Shown: positions 15,628-23,553 of the stretch, in pieces
Layout of the letters: each line of letters begins with the position of its first letter
Numbering within the stretch: the first letter of the stretch is position 1
Source of the DNA: Sporotomaculum syntrophicum
Lineage (GTDB): Bacteria; Bacillota; Desulfotomaculia; Desulfotomaculales; Desulfallaceae
Direction: 5' to 3'
Length of the DNA stretch: 64,000 bases
NCBI RefSeq assembly: GCF_009932395.1
Contig: NZ_LSRS01000003.1
Location: 745,442-809,441 of the forward strand
Translations under genes and position numbers: made by a program
Notes under the pieces: model-generated
What the model saw: only the letters and a program-made list of their open reading frames with translations
Databases searched by the model: none
Told to the model about the DNA's origin: nothing

Positions 15628-17148
15628 CTAATGAAAACCAGTCTGGGCGGCCATGTGCCGCACGAAAGCTTCCGCCTCCACCCTGGTCTTAACCTTACCC
15701 TCCACCTGGGCATCGGCCAGCAGCTCCAACACCCGGCGCACCTGGGGAGAGGGTTTGATGCCCAGCAGAGCGCACACATCATTACCGTTCAACAACCTGG
15801 CCGGCTGCACAACCATATCATACTCGTTGAAGTATTTCAGCAGCATATCCTGGATAAACGCTGCGTAAGCTTTGGCTTCCTCCTCACGCCCGGCGGCCAG
15901 TCGGGTGGAGCAAATGTCGGCCAGGGATAATAACAGCAGGCCGGGCGCCTCCAGCCCTGACCGCTGGAAAAACCGGCGGACAGCCACCGGTGTCGGGGGA
16001 GCTGCCTTATAGAGAAACAGCGGGTCCATATGACCGCCCACCAGCACACCCAGGATATCTTTTTCTCGGGCGCTCATCTTCAGCCTTTCCGCAACTGACT
16101 GTACCACAGGCACACCAGCCTGGTGATGCCCGTAAAAGGTGTATTTACCGTTCCCCTCGTACCGGCGGGTATATTGTTTACCCACATCATGCAGCAAACA
16201 AGCCAATTTGAATACCGGCACTCGAGTGTGTACACGGGTAATGTAACCATTCAGGTAACCGGCGATATGTTCGGCAGGTACACCGGACAAAATCTCTGCC
16301 CACAGACCCTCCCCGGCACCTTTTTCATGTGATGGCACTGCGCCGTTGCCGACTGCCAGGCCCTGCTCCGACCATAACACTTCAAACTGCTTCAGTGTTT
16401 TCAAGCTGTGTTCCCAGGCGTCCTCCACATGATGCCCACCCTGGACCAGCCCTTTGAGGGGTTTTATTTCCGGTATAATCTGCTCCAAAAGCCCGGTTTC
16501 CTGCTCCATCCATCTAAACACAGGAGCAGACCGCAATTCAAGAATTGCGCTGAACTCATCCCACTGCCGTTCTCCGGCACAGCCGGTTACAGGCTGGCGG
16601 CAATGCTTAATTAAATCAATAGTCCCCTGCTCAATAACAAACCCCAATTGCGCTGCGAAGCGAAAGGCACGCAGTGCCCGCAGGGGATCACTAGCGATGG
16701 CATCCGTACCACAGGCGCGAATTAATCCCGCCCGCAGATCAACTAAGCCGCCCAGGGGATCAACCACCTGCCTTTCGTCAAGCTCTCCGCCCAGACCGGC
16801 AGATAAGGGCAAGGCCTGTGCATTAATGGTGAAGTCCCTTTTTTTTAAATTCGCATTCAGAGTACCACCGGCCACCACATCGATATCCACCTGTATTTTA
16901 CCATCACCTGCAGGCAGCACCAGCCGGTACAGTCCGCGCTGCTCGTCCAAAACCACCAGGGTGCCGTTTAACCTGTGCGCAACTTCCGGCCATTCAGGCT
17001 CTGGCACATCCGCCGCCACTTCCACAACCAGGTCCACGTCCCCGGGTGACCGGCCCAGCAGCTTATCCCGCAGCCAGCCGCCGACAATATAACCCCGGCT
17101 ACCGGCAGCATTAAGAATATCATTAATTAGCTTTAGTTTATTATTCAC
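15628..17148 (-). CDS. cca: CCA tRNA nucleotidyltransferase with HD domain
   Basis: A protein of about 506 residues that adds or repairs the 3'-CCA of tRNA (or acts as the related poly(A) polymerase). The head domain has GGWLRDKLLG and GDVDLVVEV with the two catalytic aspartates, then the RRDFTINA-like KKRDFTINA motif and DPLRALRAFRFAAQLGF. A C-terminal HD phosphohydrolase domain is marked by LACLLHDVGKQ. A GTG at 17148, preceded by GGGAG at 7 bases, is preferred over a TTG at 17205. Metal-dependent HD activity could give phosphatase or phosphodiesterase function, as in E. coli. Confidence 0.9.
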   Translation of the reverse strand: MNNKLKLINDILNAAGSRGYIVGGWLRDKLLGRSPGDVDLVVEVAADVPEPEWPEVAHRLNGTLVVLDEQRGLYRLVLPAGDGKIQVDIDVVAGGTLNANLKKRDFTINAQALPLSAGLGGELDERQVVDPLGGLVDLRAGLIRACGTDAIASDPLRALRAFRFAAQLGFVIEQGTIDLIKHCRQPVTGCAGERQWDEFSAILELRSAPVFRWMEQETGLLEQIIPEIKPLKGLVQGGHHVEDAWEHSLKTLKQFEVLWSEQGLAVGNGAVPSHEKGAGEGLWAEILSGVPAEHIAGYLNGYITRVHTRVPVFKLACLLHDVGKQYTRRYEGNGKYTFYGHHQAGVPVVQSVAERLKMSAREKDILGVLVGGHMDPLFLYKAAPPTPVAVRRFFQRSGLEAPGLLLLSLADICSTRLAAGREEEAKAYAAFIQDMLLKYFNEYDMVVQPARLLNGNDVCALLGIKPSPQVRRVLELLADAQVEGKVKTRVEAEAFVRHMAAQTGFH

Positions 17149-17218
17149 TCCCGGTCTCCCTACCAAGTTATTGTTATAAGAAGTTTCACCTATTAATCCT
17201 TCCAACCCAAAAGCAAAA

Positions 17219-17234
17219 CCTCCCTTATGGGAGG
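17219..17234 (-). terminator. Terminator of the RRM protein gene
   Basis: Stem CCTCCC / GGGAGG with a 4-base loop, followed by TTTTGCTTTT on the minus strand, 19 bases beyond the stop. Confidence 0.8.
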
Positions 17235-17252
17235 CTCACTATCCAGACTCAG

Positions 17253-17501
17253 TTATTCTCTGGCCCGTGCTTCGTTGACGGTGATAACTCGTCCTTCGAA
17301 ATCGGTACCGTTTAATGCTGCAATCATTCCTTCAGCGTCCTCGTCTTTTACCTCCACAAAACCAAAACCGCGTGAACGACCGGTTTCCCTGTCGGTAATA
17401 ATACGGCTACCCAGAACTTCTCCGTATCTTGAAAAGGCCTCACCTAAATCTTCGGCTTTAGTACCCCATGGTAGATTACCCACATATAATGTGCGCGCCA
17501 T
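17253..17501 (-). CDS. RRM-type RNA-binding protein
   Basis: An 82-residue single RNA-recognition-motif protein. RNP2 is LYVGNL near the N-terminus and RNP1 is RGFGFVEV near residue 45, with the aromatic residues that stack on RNA bases. The length is that of stand-alone bacterial RRM proteins of cyanobacterial Rbp type, which bind single-stranded RNA, often at low temperature. AGAGGTGATC precedes the ATG. Monocistronic, with its own terminator. Confidence 0.92.
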   Translation of the reverse strand: MARTLYVGNLPWGTKAEDLGEAFSRYGEVLGSRIITDRETGRSRGFGFVEVKDEDAEGMIAALNGTDFEGRVITVNEARARE

Positions 17502-17598
17502 CAGATCACCTCTTTTCCATTGCTGCTTTCAATTTACCCATGTGTCTGTATTATTAGCAAAAGAAAAATGCCTAATGCAATAATAGCGGGCTAAGATT

Positions 17599-18240
17599 TT
17601 ACCAACTTGCAGACAGGTATAAATTATTTTGATAAATAAATTTTTCCACTTCATCAGGAAGTAAATATTTAATGGGTCTGCCTTCACGCACCCGTTGCCT
17701 AATATTGGTCGATGATATGGCCAGCGACGGTACTTCAATAGTTTTGATTCTAGCCAGAGCTTCTTTAGATAATCTGCCTAGCTTACATTCGACAGACTCA
17801 AGTTTGAAACCAGGCCGGGTAGCCGCAACGAAAAAACACTCCTCAAGCAATCCTTCTACATTTTTCCAAGTTAATATATCCAGTATCGCATCAGCACCGG
17901 TGATAAAATAGATTTCCCAATCAGGATTAGCTTGTTTCATGGCCTGTACTGTATCAATAGTATAAGATAGACCTGCTCTTTTTATCTCGATGTCGGAAGT
18001 GGTAAAATACGGGTTGGAGCTAACGGCAATTTTAGTCATTTCCAGCCTCTGCTCCGGTGTAGAGATATCATTTCTGGATTTATGCGGTGGTTTGCTGGCC
18101 GGGATAAAGATTACTTTTTCCATGGCAAACTGGTAGCGGGCTTCTTCCGCAGCCACTAAATGCCCGTAATGTACCGGGTCAAATGTGCCGCCCATCAACC
18201 CAATTCTTTTTTTTTCAGGCTGTTCGAGCCGGATATTCAT
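17599..18240 (-). CDS. nadD: Nicotinate-nucleotide adenylyltransferase
   Basis: A 213-residue enzyme that couples ATP to nicotinic acid mononucleotide, giving deamido-NAD. It has the nucleotidyltransferase fold signature GGTFDPVHYGHL near residue 17 and the C-terminal SSTNIRQRVREG motif, which corresponds to the ISSTxIR ATP site. Length is typical. It ends the proB-proA-nadD side of the obg cluster, as in many Firmicutes. Confidence 0.94.
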   Translation of the reverse strand: MNIRLEQPEKKRIGLMGGTFDPVHYGHLVAAEEARYQFAMEKVIFIPASKPPHKSRNDISTPEQRLEMTKIAVSSNPYFTTSDIEIKRAGLSYTIDTVQAMKQANPDWEIYFITGADAILDILTWKNVEGLLEECFFVAATRPGFKLESVECKLGRLSKEALARIKTIEVPSLAISSTNIRQRVREGRPIKYLLPDEVEKFIYQNNLYLSASW

Positions 18241-18297
18241 CCTCAGCCAACTCCATTTCTCCCATGCACTATGGTCACGTACGTGATAGCACAGCTG

Positions 18298-19548
18298 CTA
18301 TTCCCTGATTTGGCCGTCACCGAATACAATATATTTGTTGGTGGTCAGTTCTTTTAAGCCCATCGGTCCGCGCGCGTGCAGCTTTTGCGTGCTGATACCG
18401 ATTTCGGCCCCAAAACCGAACTGCCCGCCATCAGTAAAGCGGGTAGAGGCATTGATATACACCGCCGCAGCATCAACTTCGTTTAAAAAGCGAATGGCCC
18501 GAGTGTAATTTTCAGTAATAATCGCCTCGGAATGCCTGGTGCTGTAACGATAAATATGATCCAGAGCTTCATCAAAACCGTCTACCACTTTAACAGAAAT
18601 AATCAGATCCAAAAACTCGCTGGCATAGTCTTCCTCGGAAGCCGGGTTAACCCAACCGGCTACGTCCCTGGTGCGCTCGCAGCCCCGCACTTCCACTCCG
18701 GCGGTCTTTAACGCTTCCAGCGCAACGGGCAAAAATTCAGCTGCTACGGCCTGGTGAACCAGCAGCGATTCCAAGGCATTACAAACCCCTGGGCGCTGGC
18801 ATTTGGCGTTGAGCACAATGCGCTGCGCCTTCTCTAAATCAGCATAACGGTCAACAAAAACGTGGCAGTTGCCCACACCGGTTTCGATAACCGGAACGGT
18901 GGCATTTTGCACAACGGTTTGAATTAAACTGGCTCCGCCCCTGGGTATAATCACGTCAATATAGTCGTTTAATTTGAGCATGAAGTTAACAGCTTCCCGG
19001 TCGGTAGTTTCTATCAGGTTGATGGCTCCCTCGGGCATTCCTTCACGGATAGCGGCTTCAGCAATAACATTGGTTATGGCCTTATTGGAGTTAATAGCTT
19101 CGGAGCCGCCCCTCAGCAGCACCGCATTGCCTGCTTTCAGACATAATCCCGCCGCATCCACCGTCACATTGGGCCGGGCTTCATATATGATACCCACCAC
19201 GCCAAGTGGTACGCGGGTGCGCCCGATTCGCAGCCCGTTGGGGCGGGTCCACATACTTTCCACCTCGCCTACCGGGTCGGGTAGCGAGGCGACCATGGCC
19301 AGACCGTTCGCCATATCCGCCACCCGTGCCTGGTTTAATAACAAACGGTCAAGGAGTGCCTGGGAAAGGCCATTTTTAGCCCCTTCATGGACATCAAGCG
19401 CATTGGCCTCCAATATGTTATAAGTATTCTTTAGCAAGCTGTCCGCCATAGCCAGTAAAGCATCATTCTTAATATCTGTAGATAGGTAAGCCAGCTTACG
19501 GGCAGCCTCTCTGGCTTTTTTTGCCTTGGCGATAACCTGTCGTTCCAT
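18298..19548 (-). CDS. proA: Gamma-glutamyl phosphate reductase
   Basis: A 416-residue NADPH-dependent reductase making glutamate-5-semialdehyde, second step of proline synthesis. The catalytic Cys lies in QRPGVCNALE, and cofactor-binding loops such as VIYEARPNVTVDAAGL are present. The ATG at 19548 is chosen because AAGGGGG sits 8 bases upstream; an in-frame ATG at 19575 would place that site inside the gene. It directly follows proB and is surely co-transcribed. Confidence 0.95.
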   Translation of the reverse strand: MERQVIAKAKKAREAARKLAYLSTDIKNDALLAMADSLLKNTYNILEANALDVHEGAKNGLSQALLDRLLLNQARVADMANGLAMVASLPDPVGEVESMWTRPNGLRIGRTRVPLGVVGIIYEARPNVTVDAAGLCLKAGNAVLLRGGSEAINSNKAITNVIAEAAIREGMPEGAINLIETTDREAVNFMLKLNDYIDVIIPRGGASLIQTVVQNATVPVIETGVGNCHVFVDRYADLEKAQRIVLNAKCQRPGVCNALESLLVHQAVAAEFLPVALEALKTAGVEVRGCERTRDVAGWVNPASEEDYASEFLDLIISVKVVDGFDEALDHIYRYSTRHSEAIITENYTRAIRFLNEVDAAAVYINASTRFTDGGQFGFGAEIGISTQKLHARGPMGLKELTTNKYIVFGDGQIRE

Positions 19549-19593
19549 GGTTTTTACCCCCTTAAAAAGATTCATTACGGTATATGTAGCAGT

Positions 19594-20709
19594 TTACTCC
19601 AGCGCCAGATTATCCCGGTGGATGATCTCATCGTAATCCTTATAGCCGAGTACCCGGGTAATTTCGCTGGTTTGCTTACCCATGATTTGTTGTATTTCAG
19701 CGGAGGCATAATTAACAATCCCCCGGGCGATTTCTTTCCCGTCCGGGGCAATTACGCTCACCGTATTACCCATTTCAAAACTGCCCTCCACGCCGGTTAT
19801 GCCTGAGGGTAGCAGGCTTTTGCCTTTCTCCCGCAGCGCCCGGGCAGCCCCTTCATCAATGTAGATTTGCCCGCAGACCGTGGCGCTAAAGGCAATCCAT
19901 CTTTTTTTATTAACCAGTTTAATGGAGGGCCAAAATACTGTGCCGGCCGGTTCACCGGCTACCAACCGCCTGATTATATTGGGCTCGGCAGCCCGGGCAA
20001 TGATCGTAACCAGCCCGGAATGCATGGCTATGCGGGCGGCCTGGATTTTGGTAGCCATGCCGCCGGTGCCCACTGCCGATCCCACGCCACCGGCCAGAGC
20101 TTCTACCTCATTGTTAATCTCGTGTATCTCGTGAATGATTCTGGCTCCTGGCTGACCCGGTTTATCACTGTACAACCCGTCTATATCCGAAAGCAGCATC
20201 AAAATATCCGCATCCACCAGCGCAGCAACCATAGCGGCCAGGTTGTCATTATCACCCAGCTTTATTTCATCTACCGCTACAGTGTCATTCTCATTGATTA
20301 CCGGAATGATTTGCATACTCAACATCGTATGCAAGGTATTGCGGGCATTTAAAAACCGCTTGCGATCTGCAAAATCCTCCCGAGTCAAGAGGACCTGTCC
20401 CACCACCAGCCCATATTCGGCAAATATTTTTTCGTACATATGCAGAAGCAAACCTTGTCCCACTGCAGCAGCCGCTTGCTTTTCAGGCATGGTGCGGGGC
20501 CGCTGTTTTATACCCAGTTTACCCATGCCGGCCCCCACCGCCCCGGAAGTAACCAGTAACACGTCCAGCCCCTGGTTGTGCAGGTCGGATAATTGCCGGA
20601 CCAGTGCTTCAATTTGGCCGATATTCAGTTTACCGGTCTTGTAAGTAAGCGAACTGGAGCCAACCTTGACCACAATACGCTGCAGGCGGCTGAATTTTCT
20701 ATTTTCCAT
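19594..20709 (-). CDS. proB: Glutamate 5-kinase with PUA domain
   Basis: A 371-residue enzyme phosphorylating glutamate for proline synthesis. The amino-acid kinase domain spans roughly residues 1-260 (VVKVGSSSL at the start, VTSGAVGAGMGKLG, then INENDTVA and DNDNLAA-like GDNDNLAAMVA). The C-terminal 110 residues form the PUA domain found in the longer class of ProB. Feedback inhibition by proline is typical of the family. It starts 14 bases after obg ends and precedes proA. Confidence 0.95.
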   Translation of the reverse strand: MENRKFSRLQRIVVKVGSSSLTYKTGKLNIGQIEALVRQLSDLHNQGLDVLLVTSGAVGAGMGKLGIKQRPRTMPEKQAAAAVGQGLLLHMYEKIFAEYGLVVGQVLLTREDFADRKRFLNARNTLHTMLSMQIIPVINENDTVAVDEIKLGDNDNLAAMVAALVDADILMLLSDIDGLYSDKPGQPGARIIHEIHEINNEVEALAGGVGSAVGTGGMATKIQAARIAMHSGLVTIIARAAEPNIIRRLVAGEPAGTVFWPSIKLVNKKRWIAFSATVCGQIYIDEGAARALREKGKSLLPSGITGVEGSFEMGNTVSVIAPDGKEIARGIVNYASAEIQQIMGKQTSEITRVLGYKDYDEIIHRDNLALE

Positions 20710-20723
20710 TAAAACACTCCGCT

Positions 20724-21989
20724 TTACTCGACAAATTCAAAGGTCATATCTTTAATGCGCACCAGGTCACCATTTTTGGCGCCATAATCGCGCAGTGCCT
20801 TTTCCAGGCCCATCACTTGCATAATTCGCTGCAGACGGTCAACCGCCGCCTCATTATCAAGGTCTGTCATAGCCACGTGTTTTTCAATTTCCCGGCCTGT
20901 GACAACCAGTTCATCATCCTCCCGGTGAATGCTAAACCGCGGCTCGGCACGGAACACCGTTTCTGTTGTTTGTTCCCCCGGGAGTTCGGGGACTGGTAAT
21001 TCCTTCAGCAATACATTAACCCGGCGTATTAATTCCGGCACGCCTGCCCCAGTCACTGCCGAAATAGGGAATATCTCATACTCACCGGCCAGCGTTTCTT
21101 TTATACGGACCAGGTTTTCCCCACTGCCGGGCAAATCCATTTTATTGACCGCAATTACCTGAGGCCGCCCCGCCAGTGCCTCGTTATATAGCGCCAGTTC
21201 CCGGTTTATAATATGGAAATCATCCAGCGGATCCCTGCCTTCGGTGCCGGCACCGTCCAGCATATGCACCAGCAGCTTGGTTCTTTCCACGTGACGTAAA
21301 AAATAATGCCCCAGCCCTGCACCGGTATGGGCTCCTTCAATCAAGCCGGGTATATCGGCCACGACAAAACTTTCACCTTCGCCAAGACTAACAACCCCTA
21401 AGTTGGGTGTTAAAGTGGTAAAGGGATAATTAGCTATTTTTGGCCTGGCGGCTGATATCCGGGAAATAAGCGTAGATTTACCGGCATTTGGATAACCGAG
21501 CAGTCCCACATCGGCCAACAGTTTCAATTCCAAAATAAGATGGCGCTCTTCACCGGGCTCGCCTTTTTCCGCCAGGGTAGGTGCTTTATTTTGTGAGCTG
21601 GCGAACCGGGTATTACCCCTGCCGCCGCGCCCGCCCCGGGCAACCACCACTTCCTGACCATTAGCCGTGATATCCCCAAGCAGTTGGTTACTATTTTCTT
21701 CTCGGATTACCGTGCCCAGGGGCACCCTAATCACTAAATCTTCAGCCCCGCGGCCATGCATACCTTTACTCTGCCCGTGCTGGCCCCGATCGGCCTTATA
21801 ATGGCGCTGGTAGCGAAAGTCAACCAGTGTGCGCAAGCCTTCATCGCCTCGGAAAATCACGTTACCGCCCCTGCCGCCGTCACCGCCCCAGGGACCGCCC
21901 TCGGGGACATATTTCTCACGCCGAAAGGCCACACAGCCGTTGCCGCCATCGCCCCCCTTGACATAAATCTTTGCTCTATCGTAAAACAT
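20724..21989 (-). CDS. obg: Obg GTPase
   Basis: A 421-residue ribosome-associated GTPase needed for 50S assembly and, in Bacillus, for sporulation onset. The glycine-rich Obg domain fills residues 1-158, with repeated RGGRGGRGN stretches. The G domain carries G1 GYPNAGKS, G3 DIPGLIEG and G4 NKMD. A C-terminal OCT domain covers about 340-421. It sits downstream of spo0B as in B. subtilis. Confidence 0.96.
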   Translation of the reverse strand: MFYDRAKIYVKGGDGGNGCVAFRREKYVPEGGPWGGDGGRGGNVIFRGDEGLRTLVDFRYQRHYKADRGQHGQSKGMHGRGAEDLVIRVPLGTVIREENSNQLLGDITANGQEVVVARGGRGGRGNTRFASSQNKAPTLAEKGEPGEERHLILELKLLADVGLLGYPNAGKSTLISRISAARPKIANYPFTTLTPNLGVVSLGEGESFVVADIPGLIEGAHTGAGLGHYFLRHVERTKLLVHMLDGAGTEGRDPLDDFHIINRELALYNEALAGRPQVIAVNKMDLPGSGENLVRIKETLAGEYEIFPISAVTGAGVPELIRRVNVLLKELPVPELPGEQTTETVFRAEPRFSIHREDDELVVTGREIEKHVAMTDLDNEAAVDRLQRIMQVMGLEKALRDYGAKNGDLVRIKDMTFEFVE

Positions 21990-22072
21990 TATATTTCACC
22001 TGTGCTTATAGATTAGAAACATTTTGGTATTACTACCATACTGTCTCACCTTTATTATTCTCGGCCATTCCC

Positions 22073-22537
22073 CTAATTATAATTGGTTATATAAAGGTTA
22101 AGCCTGCTCACTTCACTGCTAAAGCCAATCTGCCATTCATCGTCACCAGAAGTGCCGGTAATGCTGACTAATATTTCTCGGTTGGTAATCTCAGGCGCAT
22201 TTAGGCCGGCGATCATATTGTTTAAAATATCCTCGACTACAATTGCTATTCTATCACCGGGCACGACACAGCCCCTTAGATTATTTTGCACATCGAATTT
22301 AATATCAACATTATAGTTTTCTGCCTGCTTATGGGCAATCAGCAATACCGCAGCCACTTCGTGAACTTCTAGATGCACAACCTTGCTTAAACTAATGATA
22401 GCAGTGGCAGCAGTGCGAATATATTCCCTGGCCTCGGGTTCTTTTTTCAATTGCAACAGACCGGATATAATCTGCAGGTGGTTGAGGAAGTCATGCCTTT
22501 GTATGGAAAGCAATTCTAACATTTTTGCAGTATACAA
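22073..22537 (-). CDS. spo0B: Spo0B-like sporulation phosphotransferase
   Basis: A protein of about 154 residues with the Spo0B helical hairpin motif QRHDFLNHLQII, whose His is the phosphoryl-accepting residue in the sporulation phosphorelay. The rest resembles a degenerate histidine-kinase ATPase fold with a recognisable VEDILNNMI (N-box-like) segment. Position between rpmA and obg is the same as in Bacillus and supports the call. A TTG at 22537 with GGGAGAG upstream is the best start; an ATG at 22552 is possible, while the open frame's first ATG at 22591 is too close to the promoter. Confidence 0.82.
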   Translation of the reverse strand: MYTAKMLELLSIQRHDFLNHLQIISGLLQLKKEPEAREYIRTAATAIISLSKVVHLEVHEVAAVLLIAHKQAENYNVDIKFDVQNNLRGCVVPGDRIAIVVEDILNNMIAGLNAPEITNREILVSITGTSGDDEWQIGFSSEVSRLNLYITNYN

Positions 22538-22598
22538 ACAAAACTCTCCCATCTTACCTGGCCTGACAAAAGCCAGTTTGGCTGGTAGCATACCTAAT

Positions 22599-22604
22599 AT
22601 TATA
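22599..22604 (-). promoter_or_regulatory. Candidate extended -10 promoter of spo0B-obg
   Basis: On the minus strand ATGGTATAAT gives an extended -10 (TGG-TATAAT) about 60 bases before the preferred spo0B start and after the rpmA terminator. The -35 is weak. Confidence 0.5.
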
Positions 22605-22674
22605 CCATAAAAACAAATTTTGCTGGGATATAATGCTCCATCGGCACTGCAGTTAAGGTCTATCCCATTAATAA

Positions 22675-22707
22675 CAAAAAACAGCCTAAATCAGTAAGGC
22701 TGTTTTT
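22675..22707 (-). terminator. Terminator of the rplU-rpmA operon
   Basis: Stem AAAAAACAGCC / GGCTGTTTTTT with an 11-base loop and a run of T on the minus strand, about 60 bases beyond rpmA. Confidence 0.9.
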
Positions 22708-22767
22708 TAGTTCAATAAATATTTTTATAGGTTAATTTTTTGCAGCTGCAGCTTCCTGACTGTTATA

Positions 22768-23037
22768 TTAAATAACGGCTTCTTCAGCTTCTTTGATGTT
22801 AACAACCTTTTTATCTTTACCCTTGGTTTGGAAAGATACAATACCGTCTACCTTGGCAAACAAAGTATCGTCTCCACCACGACCGACATTTTGACCGGGA
22901 TGTATCCGGGTACCCCGCTGGCGAACCAGAATACTGCCCGCGGTAACGAATTGACCATCGCCTCGTTTAACACCCAACATTTTGGGATTAGAATCGCGCC
23001 CGTTACGTGAACTACCTACACCTTTCTTATGTGCCAA
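22768..23037 (-). CDS. rpmA: 50S ribosomal protein L27
   Basis: An 89-residue ribosomal protein of the large subunit, near the peptidyl-transferase centre. It begins [17 protein letters not shown] with a TTG start and GGAGGTG at 7 bases. The mature-type N-terminus starts at once: the roughly 9-residue leader (ending in a FA/FFA-type site) that many Firmicutes cut off with the Prp protease is absent. It follows rplU by 18 bases; the ysxB/prp gene usually found between them is also missing. Confidence 0.97.
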   Translation of the reverse strand: MAHKKGVGSSRNGRDSNPKMLGVKRGDGQFVTAGSILVRQRGTRIHPGQNVGRGGDDTLFAKVDGIVSFQTKGKDKKVVNIKEAEEAVI

Positions 23038-23055
23038 CTTATTTCACCTCCGCGG

Positions 23056-23367
23056 CTAAGCTAATATTTTTTCCACCACGACCCGGGTAAAGGGCTGGCG
23101 GTGACCTTTTTTTCGCCTATAATTCTTTTTTGGCTTATATTTAAAAACAATAATCTTCTTATCCTTACCGTGCTTTTCAACTTTTAACACTACCTTGGCA
23201 CCTTCCACCAAAGGAGTACCAACTTGCAGCTGACCGTCTTTCTCCACAGCCAGTACTTTGTTTACTTCGTATGTTTGTCCGGGCTCAGCGGGCAGTTTTT
23301 CAATAAACAAGGTATCTCCTTCACTTACGCGGTACTGTTTACCACCTGTCTCAATAATGGCGTACAT
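23056..23367 (-). CDS. rplU: 50S ribosomal protein L21
   Basis: A 103-residue ribosomal protein ([18 protein letters not shown] start, C-terminal [16 protein letters not shown]). AGGGGGAAA precedes the ATG. It is first in the rplU-rpmA operon, read from a strong promoter through a structured leader, which suggests autogenous control. Confidence 0.97.
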   Translation of the reverse strand: MYAIIETGGKQYRVSEGDTLFIEKLPAEPGQTYEVNKVLAVEKDGQLQVGTPLVEGAKVVLKVEKHGKDKKIIVFKYKPKKNYRRKKGHRQPFTRVVVEKILA

Positions 23368-23480
23368 AATTTTCCCCCTTGTTTTCAGGACTCGCCGGAA
23401 ACGGGTAAGGTTATTCAGCCAGCAAAGACTTTAGCCTGTTTAAAACCCTTTCCGAGCGGTATATATTTATGGCCTACAAT
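23368..23480 (-). ncRNA. Candidate L21 leader (ribosomal protein autoregulatory RNA)
   Basis: The leader between the promoter and rplU can fold: CTCGGAAAGGGT (minus strand of 23445-23456) pairs with ACCCGTTTCCGGCGAG (minus strand of 23391-23406) around a smaller inner hairpin. Firmicutes are known to carry an L21 leader at this place. The fold is seen by eye only; match to the Rfam model is untested. Confidence 0.5.
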
Positions 23481-23485
23481 AAATA

Positions 23486-23513
23486 ATTTTACCACATCGA
23501 CATCCTTTGTCAA
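23486..23513 (-). promoter_or_regulatory. Sigma-A promoter of rplU-rpmA
   Basis: On the minus strand, TTGACA (23508-23513) and TAAAAT (23486-23491) with 16 bases between, about 120 bases before the rplU start. Confidence 0.85.
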
Positions 23514-23553
23514 GCTAGACCTGCCATTCCATTATGCCATTGCCGGAAAAACC

